DNA of 64,000 nucleotides from Hyposmocoma kahamanoa (GCF_003589595.1 NW_020654422.1:13077346-13141345), one strand, 5' to 3'. Positions 33,100-45,110 are shown, numbered from the stretch's first letter. Notes: generated by a model not told the origin, from the letters alone. A program made the numbers and translations.

Positions 33100-33360
33100 A
33101 TATGGAAATGGCGTCAGCTAGCCGGTTGTCATATCCGTGGCGCCCTCTAGGTTGTAGCTGAGAATCAGCGGTTTGCTCCTGAGTAAACACCGACGCTGAG
33201 CTATTGCATTTTTGCACTGCTACAGCACACATAGATAACCGGGTGTTCGGCAGTGCTGCGACTCTGCTGTTTTTTTTTTCTTTTTATTATATTACATATT
33301 ATTTTGTTATGTATGTGTCTCTGTAGATCCAAATAAACGTTTTATCTATCTATCTATTAA
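33100..33360 (+). mobile_element. Probable 3' tail of an unidentified retroelement
   Basis: A more GC-rich part (ggtgttcggcagtgctgcga) is followed by T-runs, then tatgtgtctctgtagatcc, an AATAAA word and tctatctatctatt. An AATAAA just before a short tandem tail is typical of LINE or SINE 3' ends. I cannot name the family. Confidence 0.4.
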
Positions 33361-33836
33361 TTGTATGCTTAAGAAAAGAGATACCGTACAGGTTTTCAAT
33401 ATTACCGTCAAATACTGAATCAAACACCACGTTACTTGAGTTCATGAAGCCCGAATCTGTAGGATTACAGCTGCCAGGCAGCACCACATGCTACAATCTT
33501 GATTGACACCAACGCGGGAATATTTTGGTCGGTCGAGCGCGAGTCTTAATTTATGGGCAAGTTGAATGCCTTTTCTGTATGTATCTAACACAAAATTTGG
33601 CGGTCTCGTAGGTTTTTCATTATTTTGAATATTTTAGGGAACACCTTTTCTGCGTTCCTGAGCGGTTGGCGGAGCCAATAGGTAGCGCCTGCGTGAATGA
33701 CATATTTGACAACAGAGTGAAATTTAACACGTTCGTCGCTGTGGTGGGTCGAAATGATCTGCACGACACATTTTGATAAACTCGTTCACGCCGCATCTAG
33801 CAAACGCTACGTATTTAGCTATATACTTTTTTAACT
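33361..33836. other. Non-coding stretch
   Basis: A patch at 33640-33760 is richer in GC but has no supported frame or repeat. Confidence 0.5.
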
Positions 33837-34059
33837 TGCCTGCCTCAGTGGCCGAACAGTTTCCATGCTGGTCTGTCATGCAGAGGTCCCGAGTTCGATT
33901 CCCGGACCAAGAAAAATATTTGTGTGACCTACCTACATGTATTTCACTTGTGAGTTTGGGTTTAATTTGTGGTGTTCTACGTGTGTGTCCATGGCACCCG
34001 CGACACAGAGTTTCCCTAGTGCGAGGCTATGAGTATGTGCGTTATTTATTATTATTTAT
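33837..34059 (+). mobile_element. tRNA-derived SINE, family 1
   Basis: The head reads tgcctcagtggccgaacag, then box B as gagttcgattcccgg. The body matches the other copies, including gtttccctagtgcgaggct, and it ends gtgcgttatttattattatt. Box A carries a substitution (GAACAG for GAACGG). Confidence 0.82.
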
Positions 34060-35742
34060 TTTCTAGACTTAGAAGAAAAAAAAATTGGAGTAAAAAACTA
34101 TCACATTCAAAAGGTAGATGGAGTTTGCGTGACTCGAATTTTCGAAATAATGCGAAATATAATTAAAAAGTATAGTCAGTAGTACTTCATCATCATAATA
34201 AACTAACGATTGTTTTTGGTCTTTTTCATTAATACGATTGCTTTTTAATGTTATTTTTTGAATATTTTCGAAAATTCTATCCCGCAACCTAGGTTAAATT
34301 AAAGAATTTTACACGAATATGAAGACTGCACAAGCGGTTTTAGGTCATAATTCACTCGACTATTTTCCTTAGGTTTCATCACAACGTTGTGTTATCTACT
34401 GAAAAGTCTAAAATTTCGAACTGAGACCTGAGATCGAAAGTATTATTACTAATTTGTGTTTTACTCAGAAAAAATAATTAATACTTTATTGCAGTAAATA
34501 GGAGTATAACTTTTCTAAGATACAAGACCACAGATTGGGCTGTTACCGTTGAGGCATATTCCATACAGTGCTGTATGAAGAAAGTATGCTAGGAAAATAT
34601 TAAGAAATAAAAAAATGTATTAAACGATACGGAATACCATTTTAGAATTTTTTAGCATACAAGCCAAATAAATTTCTTTGGTCACGCGGTCGGCCTGCAC
34701 GCTCGCTAGTTTAGCTGCAAACACGAGAGTTATCGAACGTTGCTGGCGCTTTCCGGCTTCCATTTTTGAAAAAACGACAATAATGAGAAATTGCGAGGCT
34801 AGGCTTGCAATACAACGCTTTTTGTCTTCTATTTTTGAAAATAATTCCAATGTGTACAATGAAACTACTTATCTCTATTACTTACATAGTGTAGGATGCT
34901 TTTTAAATTGCTCTAAAATGCTAACTTCTGTAATAAAGGTATGAATTTAGCTTAAAATTACCTGGCTATTTCCTTCTAAATAACAGTTGTACGACAATGT
35001 TATAACCGCTCACGTGATACATGCAGCCGTAGACACATACCACACCTAGAGTTGCCGGTGATAATTTTATACCGATTTATCGGATATCGAAGTTATAACA
35101 GGTAAAAGAACTAATATTAATTGCTATTTTGGTAACTACTCTAGCAAACCATAAAGTTTTAAATGCCTGGGTCTGTCATTTCAAAAAAATAAACAACTTC
35201 AAAAATACGTCACGACAATCGTGTGTGTTATTGTTTGGGCTGGTGATTTCGGTGTTTATTTATTGAAAACATACCGTAAATAGCGTTTTTTTAGTTTACC
35301 CTGAATATACATGTTTATAAACTATACTTTAAGGAGTAATTTCATGGTAAACGTTAGAATCACTCAAACGGAATAATATCATATTTATCCAAGTACACCA
35401 AAAATTTCATTAGTGCTTTTAGAGGGTATTTATTTAGCAATGCAGAATAATAATTTTTATTTATAAAAACTGAATGCTTTTCTAATTTGCGAAACCAAAT
35501 AGCCGCCATTTTGCGGTAGGAGGAGCGCATCGCGTGAGCGGATAATACAATCTTACAATCCGTGGAATGTGTACCTAGATTCAGAGATATACCTTTGAAA
35601 AAATATTATTTAAATATTATTCACTTATTATTAATACTCAGTAATTTTTAAATTATATTTTGCATTATTTCGAAAATGTAAGTCACTCAAACTGCATCGA
35701 CCTTTTTTAATATTATCAAGTGCTGGAATTAAAAACTGGAAG
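34060..35742. other. 1.7 kb of mostly AT-rich non-coding DNA
   Basis: Two GC-richer patches stand out: 34670-34815 and 35500-35550. The first is open on both strands for 79-88 codons, but neither translation shows a known motif. I do not call a gene. Confidence 0.5.
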
Positions 35743-35930
35743 AGTTGTACAGAGCTTTAAATCGCAATCGGAAGGGTGCTTCCACTGCACCAATCGTACT
35801 GAGATTGAAGTTGATAAGTCATAAATGTGTCTGTAATTTCACAAACGCTTAGGGGCGTCTTCAAAACTGTAACGAAATAATTCTCACATTATTATTTGGC
35901 GGCCGAAATAGATATTGTAGATAGATTAGA
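35743..35930 (-). mobile_element. Family A repeat, antisense, degraded
   Basis: It starts at cagagctttaaatcgcaatc and reads to tttggcggccgaaatagat, with the family order kept but many changes. Both ends are missing. Confidence 0.65.
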
Positions 35931-36203
35931 CATTATTTCTTGCAACGTCACAACAAAAGAGAACTAATTATAAACCAAAATAAAAAATATAAAAACAAGA
36001 AAAAAAAAACAACATAAAGTAAATCAGATGAAAAGCAATAGACAAAATGTAACTATTACTTTGTACTGTCGTTTATGCGGCTGTGGTGTACGCAAAAGGA
36101 CATTTAACATATGTCACAGCCATAACTGTATTGTGGCGCTAGTTTTCAATGAGCTCTAGACCTTCATATGGCACTAGAACACAAGAAGTTCTACTAGTGT
36201 ACA
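35931..36203. other. AT-rich spacer
   Basis: No feature was recognised. Confidence 0.6.
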
Positions 36204-36582
36204 CAGGGCGCACTATAAGTTTCCGGAACTGGCCACTTACATTAAACAATATTTAAAAAGTAATTACAACATTTGAAAATGAAACTCTTTGGCTGTAGAA
36301 TACAGTTTGTTTTATCTGACTGTCACTAGTTTTTACATTGTGGCGTCATTTTCGAAATTGGTTGTCTACATCACCAAGGATTTAACTAATTCGGGAAAAT
36401 TTTCGTAGTATGAAAACAAAAAAGGAGTGGCAAACAAAAAACATTTATGTTTTCAAAATTGGTTCCTTCGTATGAAAAAGCGCATTAACGCTAACGGGGA
36501 ATATTTTGAGAAACAATAAATTCATTTCTGACCATTTATAGTATTTTTACGTATTCATTCCGGAAATTTATAGTGCGCCCCA
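36204..36582. mobile_element. 379-bp inverted-repeat element (MITE), Tc1/mariner-like or unknown
   Basis: The left end reads CAGGGCGCACTATAAGTTTC and continues CGGAA. The right end as complement reads TGGGGCGCACTATAAATTTC and continues CGGAA, so 22 of 25 bases agree. No transposase frame remains between them. A clear target duplication is not visible. TA words lie a few bases outside each end, so a TA-targeting mariner/Tc1 origin is possible but unproven. Confidence 0.7.
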
Positions 36583-36900
36583 CATATAACCTGATGTTTA
36601 ACTGATCTGGTTGAAAATATGTTATTGAAATAGTTGAAAGTGTTCCAAGTAGAACTTACCAAAGGTGTCGGATAGGAATAGAACATTATAAATAAATAAA
36701 CAGAAATAAGTTCGATAGGCGTGGAAAAGCTTGAAAACTAAAATTATGGCTTTAAACTTATTTCCAAGTGTCTTAAATGAAGTTAATTTAGATCTACGTA
36801 TGTGTTTAAGTCAAAGTTTTTAATTGAATACGTTGTGAACTTTCAATATTCCATTTCGAAATAAAAACGATTTTCTTAACTTCTTAATCGTTCCCATTTT
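36583..36900. other. AT-rich spacer
   Basis: No feature was recognised. Confidence 0.6.
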
Positions 36901-37206
36901 TTTTCTTTTTTAATACTAAGTGACAGGAGGAACAAGTTGTGGGGCTGGCGGTAAGCGACACGCCTATGCATAGCAGTTGCAATATCACCCAGAGGTTTAA
37001 ACCGTAAAGATCTTAGGGGCACTGCCACTGCGCTCGTCGCCCTGAGACATAAGTTGACAAGTCTCATGTACCTGTGAATTCACCAGCACCCCTACCCTTC
37101 AAAACCGGAACGCAGTAATGCGCACATTACTACTTGGGAGCAGAAACAGTTAAGGTGTCAGTACTTCCCTGGATGAACTCTTACATAACGAGCTCTACTG
37201 CTACTA
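36901..37206 (-). mobile_element. Family A repeat, antisense, full-length
   Basis: It begins with T-runs and taatactaagtgacaggagg and continues through gacacgcctatgcatagcag and gccctgagacataagttgac to gagctctactgctactaaa. Confidence 0.82.
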
Positions 37207-37371
37207 AATTATTATTTGTGTATTTTTTATGTTTTCATATGACGTACAAGAATTGTAATTGCAAGAAATTCGATTATAATGCAACTAATTTACTGCAAGT
37301 ATGATATTTTTCTGTATGATAACACGTTATAAGAACTCTCCTTATCTTATGGTGTTGATCCTTTTATTAAG

Positions 37372-37800
37372 CCCACTTCAAAAAAGGAGGAGGTTCTCAA
37401 TTAGACGGTATGTTTTTTTTGTATGTATGTTACGCGATAACTCCGGTATTTGTGAACCGATTTTCATGATTCTCTTCCGTTGGAAAGAACGTACTTCCAT
37501 AGTGGTCCCATTTAATTTTGAAGAAAATCATCCACCTCTAAGGGTGGCTGTTCACGCATGAAGATTCATTTTTATAAATAACGCCTACATTTTATTATAA
37601 GGAGCAATTATTTTGATGGTTAATTTTGCTATTCTCCAATTCAAGGCGTTTTTCTCTCTTAATATACTTTGAGCAGTGAGAATCGATTTTTTATTATCTC
37701 CTGTGTCAAGTCCCGTATAGTGGCGAACTAGAGGATGAATCCGGGTTTGCGCACTTTCCGGTAACCGATTTCAATAAAACTTGGTATAGTCGTCACCAAA
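37372..37800 (+). repeat. Family C repeat, long copy
   Basis: It opens cacttcaaaaaaggaggagg and ends ttcaataaaacttggtatag. Its middle includes gaagattcatttttataaat and gtcaagtcccgtatagtggc, which the complement copies at 44661 and 46533 also show. Confidence 0.75.
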
Positions 37801-39594
37801 TAAGAGGCCACATTTGACACTTGTCATCGTGATGCAAATAGGGATGTGGACTAATCATATCGGTAATCACGATTTTCACGAGAAATCAATTCAACATTTT
37901 AAGACTTTGTAATTGTTTAGATTATTTTTCGGTTCATTGTTGTTCAGGAGGCCTAAAGAACCAAATCGTGCAATTCTGTTAAAAGCAATTCATTTACAGA
38001 AATCCTTGCAATTCTATAGCAATTCCTCTCATTTTCGTAAAATTGTCCCACATTCCGATAAATTGTATCCAATTCTTTTAATTTTGATTTTATAATATTC
38101 ATAAATGGTTTATTACGAGAATTTAATGTAAATAAGTATGTTCATCGATAAAACAACTACATAAAAAGATGAAATTACCAAGAAACCAAGGATTTCATGA
38201 ATTTTCAATTATTCGGCTCGCAATTAGTTAAGTGTTGTCGATGTCAACAACAAGCAATCTCAAATAATGTTCATAATTTAGAAAAACAGGAACAGTCCAA
38301 AAGCAAAGCCGAGTTACAAGACAACTTCTAAGATGGCGAAAGACTGCGCGGTGCGTGGGTGCGGACACCGGGTGCCGCTGGATTGGTATCAGTGTTGACA
38401 ATTCAAAATTTGCAAAAAAGAAAGGGAAATACAAATCTGGCTAGGAGTACGGGGCAATATAAATTTGATAAATTATAAATTTATTTGCAATAGGTCAGAG
38501 ATGTTATATACTTAATTATTTAAAATACATCTATTTTTATACATTTTTGTTTTAATATTTAACATTCATCACGCAATATTTTTTCCGAGAAATCGAAGTG
38601 ACTCGGTGAAACTCGGCGATTAGTTGCTTACAACACTTAACAAACTACAAAGTAACTTTAGGACGTAACTGTTTTTAGGTCGTTTCGGAGCAACTCAAAA
38701 TTGCATTTTATATTTTAATTCGTGCGAAAACAGTACTTCAAATATATTTTGTCATATTATATAATGTTGCAATAAAATTTATGTATTTTTTGTAAACTCT
38801 GTTATGCTCATAGTTGTTTGTTTATTGTTTCGTTCGTGAAAATCGCGCATTATTATAATGCATAAAAGGTTCGGTAGATAATAAAGGTGAGTTAGGATCA
38901 GCGTTAATCAAAAAAATGACAATTATGAGGTGAAAAGAGAAAAGCTTTGAAATGAAACGTAATATCCGAGCAAACATGTTCATCGGATGAAGTTAACCGA
39001 TACGTGTTGGTCCCGCTCCGGAAGACGCCCCGACGCGATGTCATCTCGTTTAAAGCGATAGTGCTATACGAATAGATGTATTTGTAAATTGGGTGGACAG
39101 AGACAAATATTAATTTCATTGCGGCCAAATAGTGAGAAAATATGTAATATCCTCTAATGATACTAGTTAAACATTATTTCTTCATTTGGCAAGCCGATTA
39201 GCAATATAAAATGATTCTATAATATAATTGTTACAAATATATAAAATATTAACACGCACAATTTTAGCCGCCCTGTGAGACTCCCGCCATTTTGCTGAGC
39301 TGCTGACCTTTTTATCTCATACCGCTACCGTGTAGGTAAAATTAAATTCAATTTGTAATGTAGTTTATATTTATTGAGATTGAATTTGTTAAAAGAAAAA
39401 AATGTTTGTATTACTATGGTTTAAAAAAAATTGTTGTCTCCGTCCGTGACGCACGCAGGGTGGGTGAGACAACACCTGTTTAGAGTAATTTCTGCGCGTA
39501 AATTTTACATAGAGTGAAAATGTTCTTATTATATTTTGCAAAAAAGTTGGTACATTTGAATATAAATGCTTTTAATATAAATAATTCACTATTT
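37801..39594. other. 1.8 kb of AT-rich non-coding DNA
   Basis: I see nothing that I can name. GC-richer islands at 38320-38390 and 39270-39320 have no supported frame. Confidence 0.5.
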
Positions 39595-39925
39595 TTCGTG
39601 TATGAGTACATCATAGGAAGTTTGAAAGTGGCACTAGTGACGGAAAAGATGACGATGAGATTAAGATGAGTTACAGGTTAGCGTGGTATGGACATGTCAT
39701 GCGGAGGGAAGAATGTCATGTGACGAGAAGAGTGTTAGGTATGAATGTGGAGGGATATAGGGGGAAAGGAAGGCCAAAGAAAAGATGGATGGATTGTCTG
39801 AAAGATGACATGGATAAGAAAGGTGTGAGTATAAAAATGACGGCTGATAGGGGAGACTTGAAGAAAAATACATGTTGTGCCGTCCCCACCTGGAATAAGG
39901 ACAGGGAGAAGAAGAAGAAGAATTA
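39595..39925 (+). pseudogene. RTE-type LINE C-terminus
   Basis: One frame (39666-39923) reads MSYRLAWYGHVMRREECHVT, RRVLGMNVEGYRGKGRPKKR and WMDCLKDDMDKKGVSIKMTA, then DRGDLKKNTCCAVPTW and a stop after AAGAAG triplets. The WYGHVMRR, GRPKKRWMDCLKDDM and CC.P.W blocks are the conserved C-terminus of endonuclease/reverse transcriptase LINE proteins common in insects. Only the last ~85 residues remain, as expected for a 5'-truncated copy. This frame is unusually clean, so the insertion may be fairly young. Confidence 0.8.
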
Positions 39926-40886
39926 ATTATTTTTCTTACTGCGTTTCAAATTCTATAGAAAATTATTATGTTGAGAAATTGGTAATTTTTTCATTCCGTG
40001 TAGTTTTGTAGATGTTAATTTTGCGTCCTAGAGAGAATAAACAAGCCTCACTTATTATTGTGAAATAAGGCCACGAAATAGAATAGGAAATAAAAAAAAT
40101 ATTTTGAAGCTGCTCCACATTTTCTTGACGTGGTGTGTAGCAGTCCTGATTTTGATACAAAAGCTTTTATATTCCCAAATGCAAATATGATATGGGCACT
40201 CGTGGGGTTTCATTGGCGGCAGTGTAAAAAATATATGTGATTGATTTTTATCTGTTAGAATTTTCTTTCATATATATTCGTTTGCAAAGCTAAATTGTAT
40301 TGAATGAATTTCCACATATGAAATTTTGTTATTAACCCCTTCAGATAACAATAGAAAGCATTACGAACACGAATGTACAGAAAATTTCCTATGAAAACAG
40401 GACCGTGTTATAACAAACTAACCACTTGTTGTCGCCCATAACTTTAAACAGATGTTTTGCATCCAAAGGTACAAATATCGTAAACTAAAACCATTGACCT
40501 AATAAGCAAGGCAAGTCACGTGACATAAGTAGTTACATTTGGCAACAATGTGTATGTTTATGGCCGGTCATATATATTACGAAATTGTTGCTTCCTTTTT
40601 AGAGAAAAATGGGTTAACTATTATCATTTGACTCTGAAGTTGGTAACGATAAATTGTATTGACCTTTGACCGTCCCACTATTTATCATTCATATCATTTT
40701 TGATATTAATGATAAATATTGTGACGATAATAGTAGTTATGATTAATTTAGTTATTGATTATGGCGATGATAATAGAAGTTATGGTATAGGTACAAACCG
40801 ACAACTAGACAAGCCACCCAATAGCAAGTCATTACTATCATCTATTCTGAACATAGCGGTCGTAGTAATCACGAAGTATGTTTTCA
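39926..40886. other. AT-rich non-coding stretch
   Basis: No feature was recognised. Confidence 0.6.
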
Positions 40887-41082
40887 AGGATAGCCTTCAA
40901 GAGTTCCTCCAGAGAAGTATTATTGTCACCTTACCTATTTCTGCCGCCAAGCAGTTAATGAACATTACTGCATTCCGGTTTTGAAGAGTAATGATGCTAG
41001 TGAAATTACAGGCACATGGGACTTGTCAGCTTATGTCTCAGGGTGACGGGCGCGGTGGCGGTCATTAGACCTGTGTGATTTA
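40887..41082 (+). mobile_element. Family A repeat, 5' part, interrupted
   Basis: It reads caagagttcctccagagaag and gccgccaagcagttaatgaa, then cagggtgacgggcgcggtgg, and stops at gtgattta. The next family bases, aagctctgagtgg, are found at 42797. Confidence 0.75.
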
Positions 41083-42112
41083 CAGCCGCTTTCTATATTC
41101 AATCTCAATCCATAATTTGCTATCTAAGCTTGAATAATCAACCCAAATCCTATTTTTACTATTTCAATAACCGATCGATGGATTTTTCGATCTTTTTTTT
41201 CAATCCATCTGGGGCATTTTTAGATTGACATTTGTATGGTAGTGACAGTTGTGCGCTTTCAATATCCAATCCATAGGTTTGACAAATCGGATTTTGCACG
41301 TGTTCGATCTATAGTAGCGATCCTCCAATTTTGACCGATTGTACTGTGTAATCGTGTAAAAATGGAAGTTATTTTTAAGTGATAGCGACTGTGAACTTGA
41401 ACATTTGCTCAGGTATTGGACTGGGATAATAGCGACAGCGACCAAGAGCAGCTTGTGTCCTCATGAACGTTTAGGCGTATAAACTTCATGATAAATTTAA
41501 CTGACGCTGAATTTACATCCAAATTTAGGCTGAACAAAACATCAGTTGAATTTGTTTTAAATGAAATAATGCCGTTTTTCAAAGTCAAATCAAAACGGTA
41601 TTTTTATAATTTAGATTATTTGTCACGTCACGAATACGAACAAACATTAACAAAACATAAATTGACACTAACATTTTACCGCTGCCGCCGCGCGCCCTTC
41701 CTTTATTTTTTTCCATCATATATGGCCGTCCTGCTCGTTTGACAATGAACGTTCCGTTCTGGACAATAGACGTTCCGTTCTGTTCCACGTTATTTTTGAC
41801 GTATTTACGGTTTACATATTTTATATTTGAAAGTTTGCAATTAATTTATATTTTTGCCAAAATCACATGATAAATAAATTAATCTTAGAAACATAACCAC
41901 CATTTTAGTCACTAATTCATTTAATGATCTTTTACTCCGATTGCGTGGAACTAAACGTCAGAGAGGTAGTAAATTTACGACCGATCCTTTTTTTAAGGGC
42001 GCTAGAGCCAAGATAGACATATTGAAATACAGATTCGGCAGCGATCGATGGATCGAATAAAATCTGGATAGAAAACAATCTTAGATTCAGGACCAAATAT
42101 AGAAAGCGGCCG
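41083..42112 (+). mobile_element. PIF/Harbinger-type element with TTA duplication
   Basis: TTA lies on both sides (41080-41082 and 42113-42115), the 3-bp target duplication of PIF/Harbinger elements. The left end is CAGCCGCTTTCTATATT and the right end as complement is CGGCCGCTTTCTATATT, one mismatch in 17. Inside is the N-terminus of a Harbinger-like transposase (about 41400-41605). The DDE catalytic region is absent, so the 1030-base element is a non-autonomous deletion derivative. Confidence 0.75.
41415..41742 (+). pseudogene. Harbinger transposase N-terminal fragment
   Basis: Reading from about 41420 gives an acidic stretch (DWDNSDSDQEQLVSS), then INLTDAEFTSKFRLNKTSVE and FVLNEIMPFFKVKSKR. 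Harbinger transposases typically show D.EF..RFRL.K..V..L...I.P near the N-terminus, so the family is recognisable. The open frame starting at Met 41488 runs 84 codons, but after about residue 40 the sequence no longer looks like transposase and a deletion is probable. An early stop separates the acidic part from the rest. A tandem acgttccgttctg pair lies at 41747-41785. Confidence 0.65.
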
Positions 42113-42124
42113 TTAAACATCAGA

Positions 42125-42560
42125 CCTTTGTATATTGTTAATCCTTCTACACGGGTGGTCTGTGGATAATTACACGCAGAAGGCACTCGACGCCCTGCTT
42201 GTTCAATATAATAATGGTTTCAAAGATGCTGTTTGGATTACCGCGACACTGTAGCGCATCGTCGAAGTTTGCTCTAGCAGGAGTAGATGACTTTTTTGCT
42301 GTGATGCGAAAAAAGACGGCGTCACTACTCTTTAGACTGCGTTTGAGTCCTAACAGCATCCTGAAAATGTTTGCCGCTAAGCTGGATGATTCGTCATTTC
42401 ATTAAGGTTCTGGTGAGCTGATGGGGTAGTCGGCGCCTGGAGCGTATTAATGAGTATTTTATGTTTTGTCTCTGTATTTACTTATAATAGTCATAACTTA
42501 AAATTGTCTGTATTTACTGACAAGTGGGCCTTGGATGCCAAATAAATATTGAGAGAAAAA
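42125..42560 (+). pseudogene. Jockey-group LINE ORF2 C-terminus and 3' UTR
   Basis: The frame at 42199-42405 reads MVSKMLFGLPRHCSASSKFA, LAGVDDFFAVMRKKTASLLF and RLRLSPNSILKMFAAKLDD. This resembles the tail of Jockey-type polymerases: N.....LLGLP..CSA...F..A.VD.F.A..RK..ASL..R.R.S.NSIL. Stops occur before and after. A 3' UTR-like segment follows and ends ggccttggatgccaaataaa, with an AATAAA signal. It lies directly right of the Harbinger element, and both sit within the split family A copy. Confidence 0.6.
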
Positions 42561-42795
42561 CGCCTTGATTTGGAGAAATAGTAAAATCAACCATTAAAAT
42601 AATTGCTCCTTAAGAAAATTTAGGCGCTATTTATAAAAAAGAATCTTCATGCGTGAACAGCCGCCCTTAGAGGTGGATGATTTCCTTCAAGACGAAATGG
42701 GACTACTATAGAAGTACCCCCTTTCCAACAAAAAAAGAATCATGAAAATCGGTTTACAAATACCGGAGTAATCGCGTAACATATTTATTATTATT
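42545..42795 (-). repeat. Family C repeat, antisense
   Basis: It shows aaaaacgccttgatttggag, cttcatgcgtgaacagccgc and cccccttt/ccaacaaaaaaagaatc, then accggagtaatcgcgtaaca. It ends in a short TTA run that touches the resumed family A sequence. Confidence 0.72.
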
Positions 42796-42893
42796 ATTAA
42801 AGCTCTGAGTGGCACTGCAACCGCTATGGACAGGCGTGTCGCTTACCACCATGCTCGCGACTTCCTCGTCCCATCACTTGGAACCATAAAAAA
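42796..42893 (+). mobile_element. Family A repeat, 3' part resumed
   Basis: It opens aaagctctgagtggcactgc and ends cacttggaaccataaaaaaa, that is, the portion missing from the copy at 40887-41082. Confidence 0.75.
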
Positions 42894-44660
42894 AGGCCCT
42901 GATGTGAGTCTTCTTACGATATCTCGCCTTTTCTACGTGTAAGTGTATTTATTGGTGGATTTTGTGGAGAAAAACACACTGCAGATTTTATGATCGTTAT
43001 CTCGAGAATCTCGACAATTTTTTGACATTTCGGTGACTCGAAACTGATGTTTTCAGTTTCATTGAGGCTGCAGGTTACTACCTGCATTCAAGTATTTCGT
43101 CGACGTTTTACGTCACGTAGTTGTACGTTACACAACTGACATAATGTTTACTTTGCTATGTACAATTTCGTTACTAAAATTCGCTTCCATTCCGTTCCGC
43201 CGCAATGTAAATTGAGCCTAACGGTGCTGGTACGTTCAGCGGGGCGTCTAAGGTTTATCCGTACATTACGCGCTAACGTGTATCTTGTGTTGGACACATC
43301 CAACATAAGACAGAATGTGCGCGCAGTCCTTGAATTTGTTGCGAATTTGTGGCCTAAGGCGCGCGATTCGCGTCCTTGGTCCGAGTGGATGCCCTGTTCA
43401 AGTTGATTCTGTATTAATACGAGTCCCAAGCGTCAGTGTCCAAGCGTTTATTTCTTTGTCCAACAAGCACATTATTTCAAGCTGCTATTCTTTACTGTTA
43501 AAGCATGTAATAGGTAAATATGTTATATGTTACTCATGACTCGAAAATATCGGTCGAGGGATCGTTTGTCAACCAAGAAAATTTAGACAAACCCGAATAC
43601 CACAATTCAATTATATCTTACACTTATATTCGTTATTCCACCTAACAAAAACAAAAATAATAATTAAAAGATGAGCAAAGGTGGACTTATCTCTAAAAAA
43701 AAAGAGAAATATAATAAACTAACATCAATAAATAATAATACATGCGTATTATAAATAAAAATAATAATTAATGTCAAAATATACAAAGGTACAAAAAAAA
43801 TAAAAAAGTCAAAAATAATAAGATGATTGTTACGTCATAAGTTCAGCTAGAAAAAATTATTGAAGGAAACAATTGATGGGTCAACCTAGGTGTAGTAGAG
43901 TTTGTTCCACAACTAAGCTGTACGAGACAAAAGAGTAAAAAAGAAATTGTGGTACAGCTGGGTAAGTGAAAATCTTAGTAAAGTCCATGAGTAGGTGCAA
44001 CACATTTAAAAATAAAAAAGTAATAGATTTATCATCATATGCAATGGGAGTTCTATAATAGGCCGTTATATCTTTACTTAAATAGAGCATGGGGACAAAA
44101 CTCATCGAGAGTTCAAAACCCCTCAATTCCCATCCAATTTCCAACGAATCGCTTGTATCTTACGGCATGGAGCCAGCCTTAACAGACCAAATTGGGGCCC
44201 TTCGATGTCTAATCAAATCTCATTTAATATGCATTAACCTTGAGTATTGTACAGACTCGTATATTCTCAATATGTTTTAAGGAATGTTTTGGTATTTTCT
44301 TTGAAATGCAATGCAAGTGTAATTGTAAGTTGCGATTTATTCTCGTTACAATTATTGTCATGCGCACTCTCGTTATAAATATGTAGGATTTTTTTTGCAT
44401 GCATACAGTCACACACACTTTGTTCCCTTCAAACTCACGTTGTCATTTCACTTCATAAAGGGTTAATGTACTGTTTTTAAATAACTGATTATACATTTAG
44501 AATAGTCGACGAAATTTGTAAAGGCTCTCCGCTAGGGATATTTTTTTATTGCTCGTCAATGTCTGCGTATAAATGGGTACGAACAACCTTTATTCTACGC
44601 TTATCGGAAATTACTTATTTAAATTTTTTGTACAATAATCTCAGTACAGAGTATTAACAA
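42894..44660. other. Unassigned stretch with a GC-rich island at 43140-43440
   Basis: The island is open for 82-93 codons on both strands, with cgcgcgattcgcgtcc-like words, but no motif was recognised in either translation. The rest is AT-rich. The region 43640-43820 is very A-rich. Confidence 0.5.
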
Positions 44661-45110
44661 AACCAACCTCAAAACTACGTGCAATTACATATAATTACCA
44701 ACTTTTATTGAAATCGGTTCTCGGAAAGTGCGCAAATCCGGATTCATCTCCTAGTTCGCCACTATACGGGACTTGACACAGGAGATAATAGAAATCGGTT
44801 GTCACTACTCAAAGTATATTAAGAGAGAAAAACGCCTTGAATATGAGAATAGTAAAATCAACCATTAAAGTAATTGCTCCATATAATTACATTTAGGCTC
44901 TATTTATAAAAATGAATCTTCATGCGTGAACAGCCATCCCTAGAGGTGGATGATTTTCTTGAAAATTAAATGGGACCACTATGGAGGTACCATCTTTCCA
45001 ATATAAAAAGAATCATGAAAATCGGTTCACAAATACCGGAGTTATTGCGTAACATATATACAAAAAAAAGTACAGTCGTATTGAGAACCTCCCTTTTTTT
45101 GAAGTCGGTT
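44661..45110 (-). repeat. Family C repeat, best full-length copy
   Basis: One end is AACCAACCTCAAAA and the other as complement AACCGACTTCAAAA, so the unit has imperfect 14-bp inverted ends. The 450-base interior is shared with 46533-46935 and the plus-strand copies. No coding frame is conserved. Outside the left end ctcagtacagagta is also shared between copies, so the true border lies further out. Confidence 0.75.

Noticed and set aside
34620..34944. Overlapping frames on both strands
   Set aside because: Neither translation shows a known family, and they are mutually antisense.
43640..43820. A poly-A-rich tract as a retroposon tail
   Set aside because: It is diffusely A-rich over 180 bases with no element body on either side.
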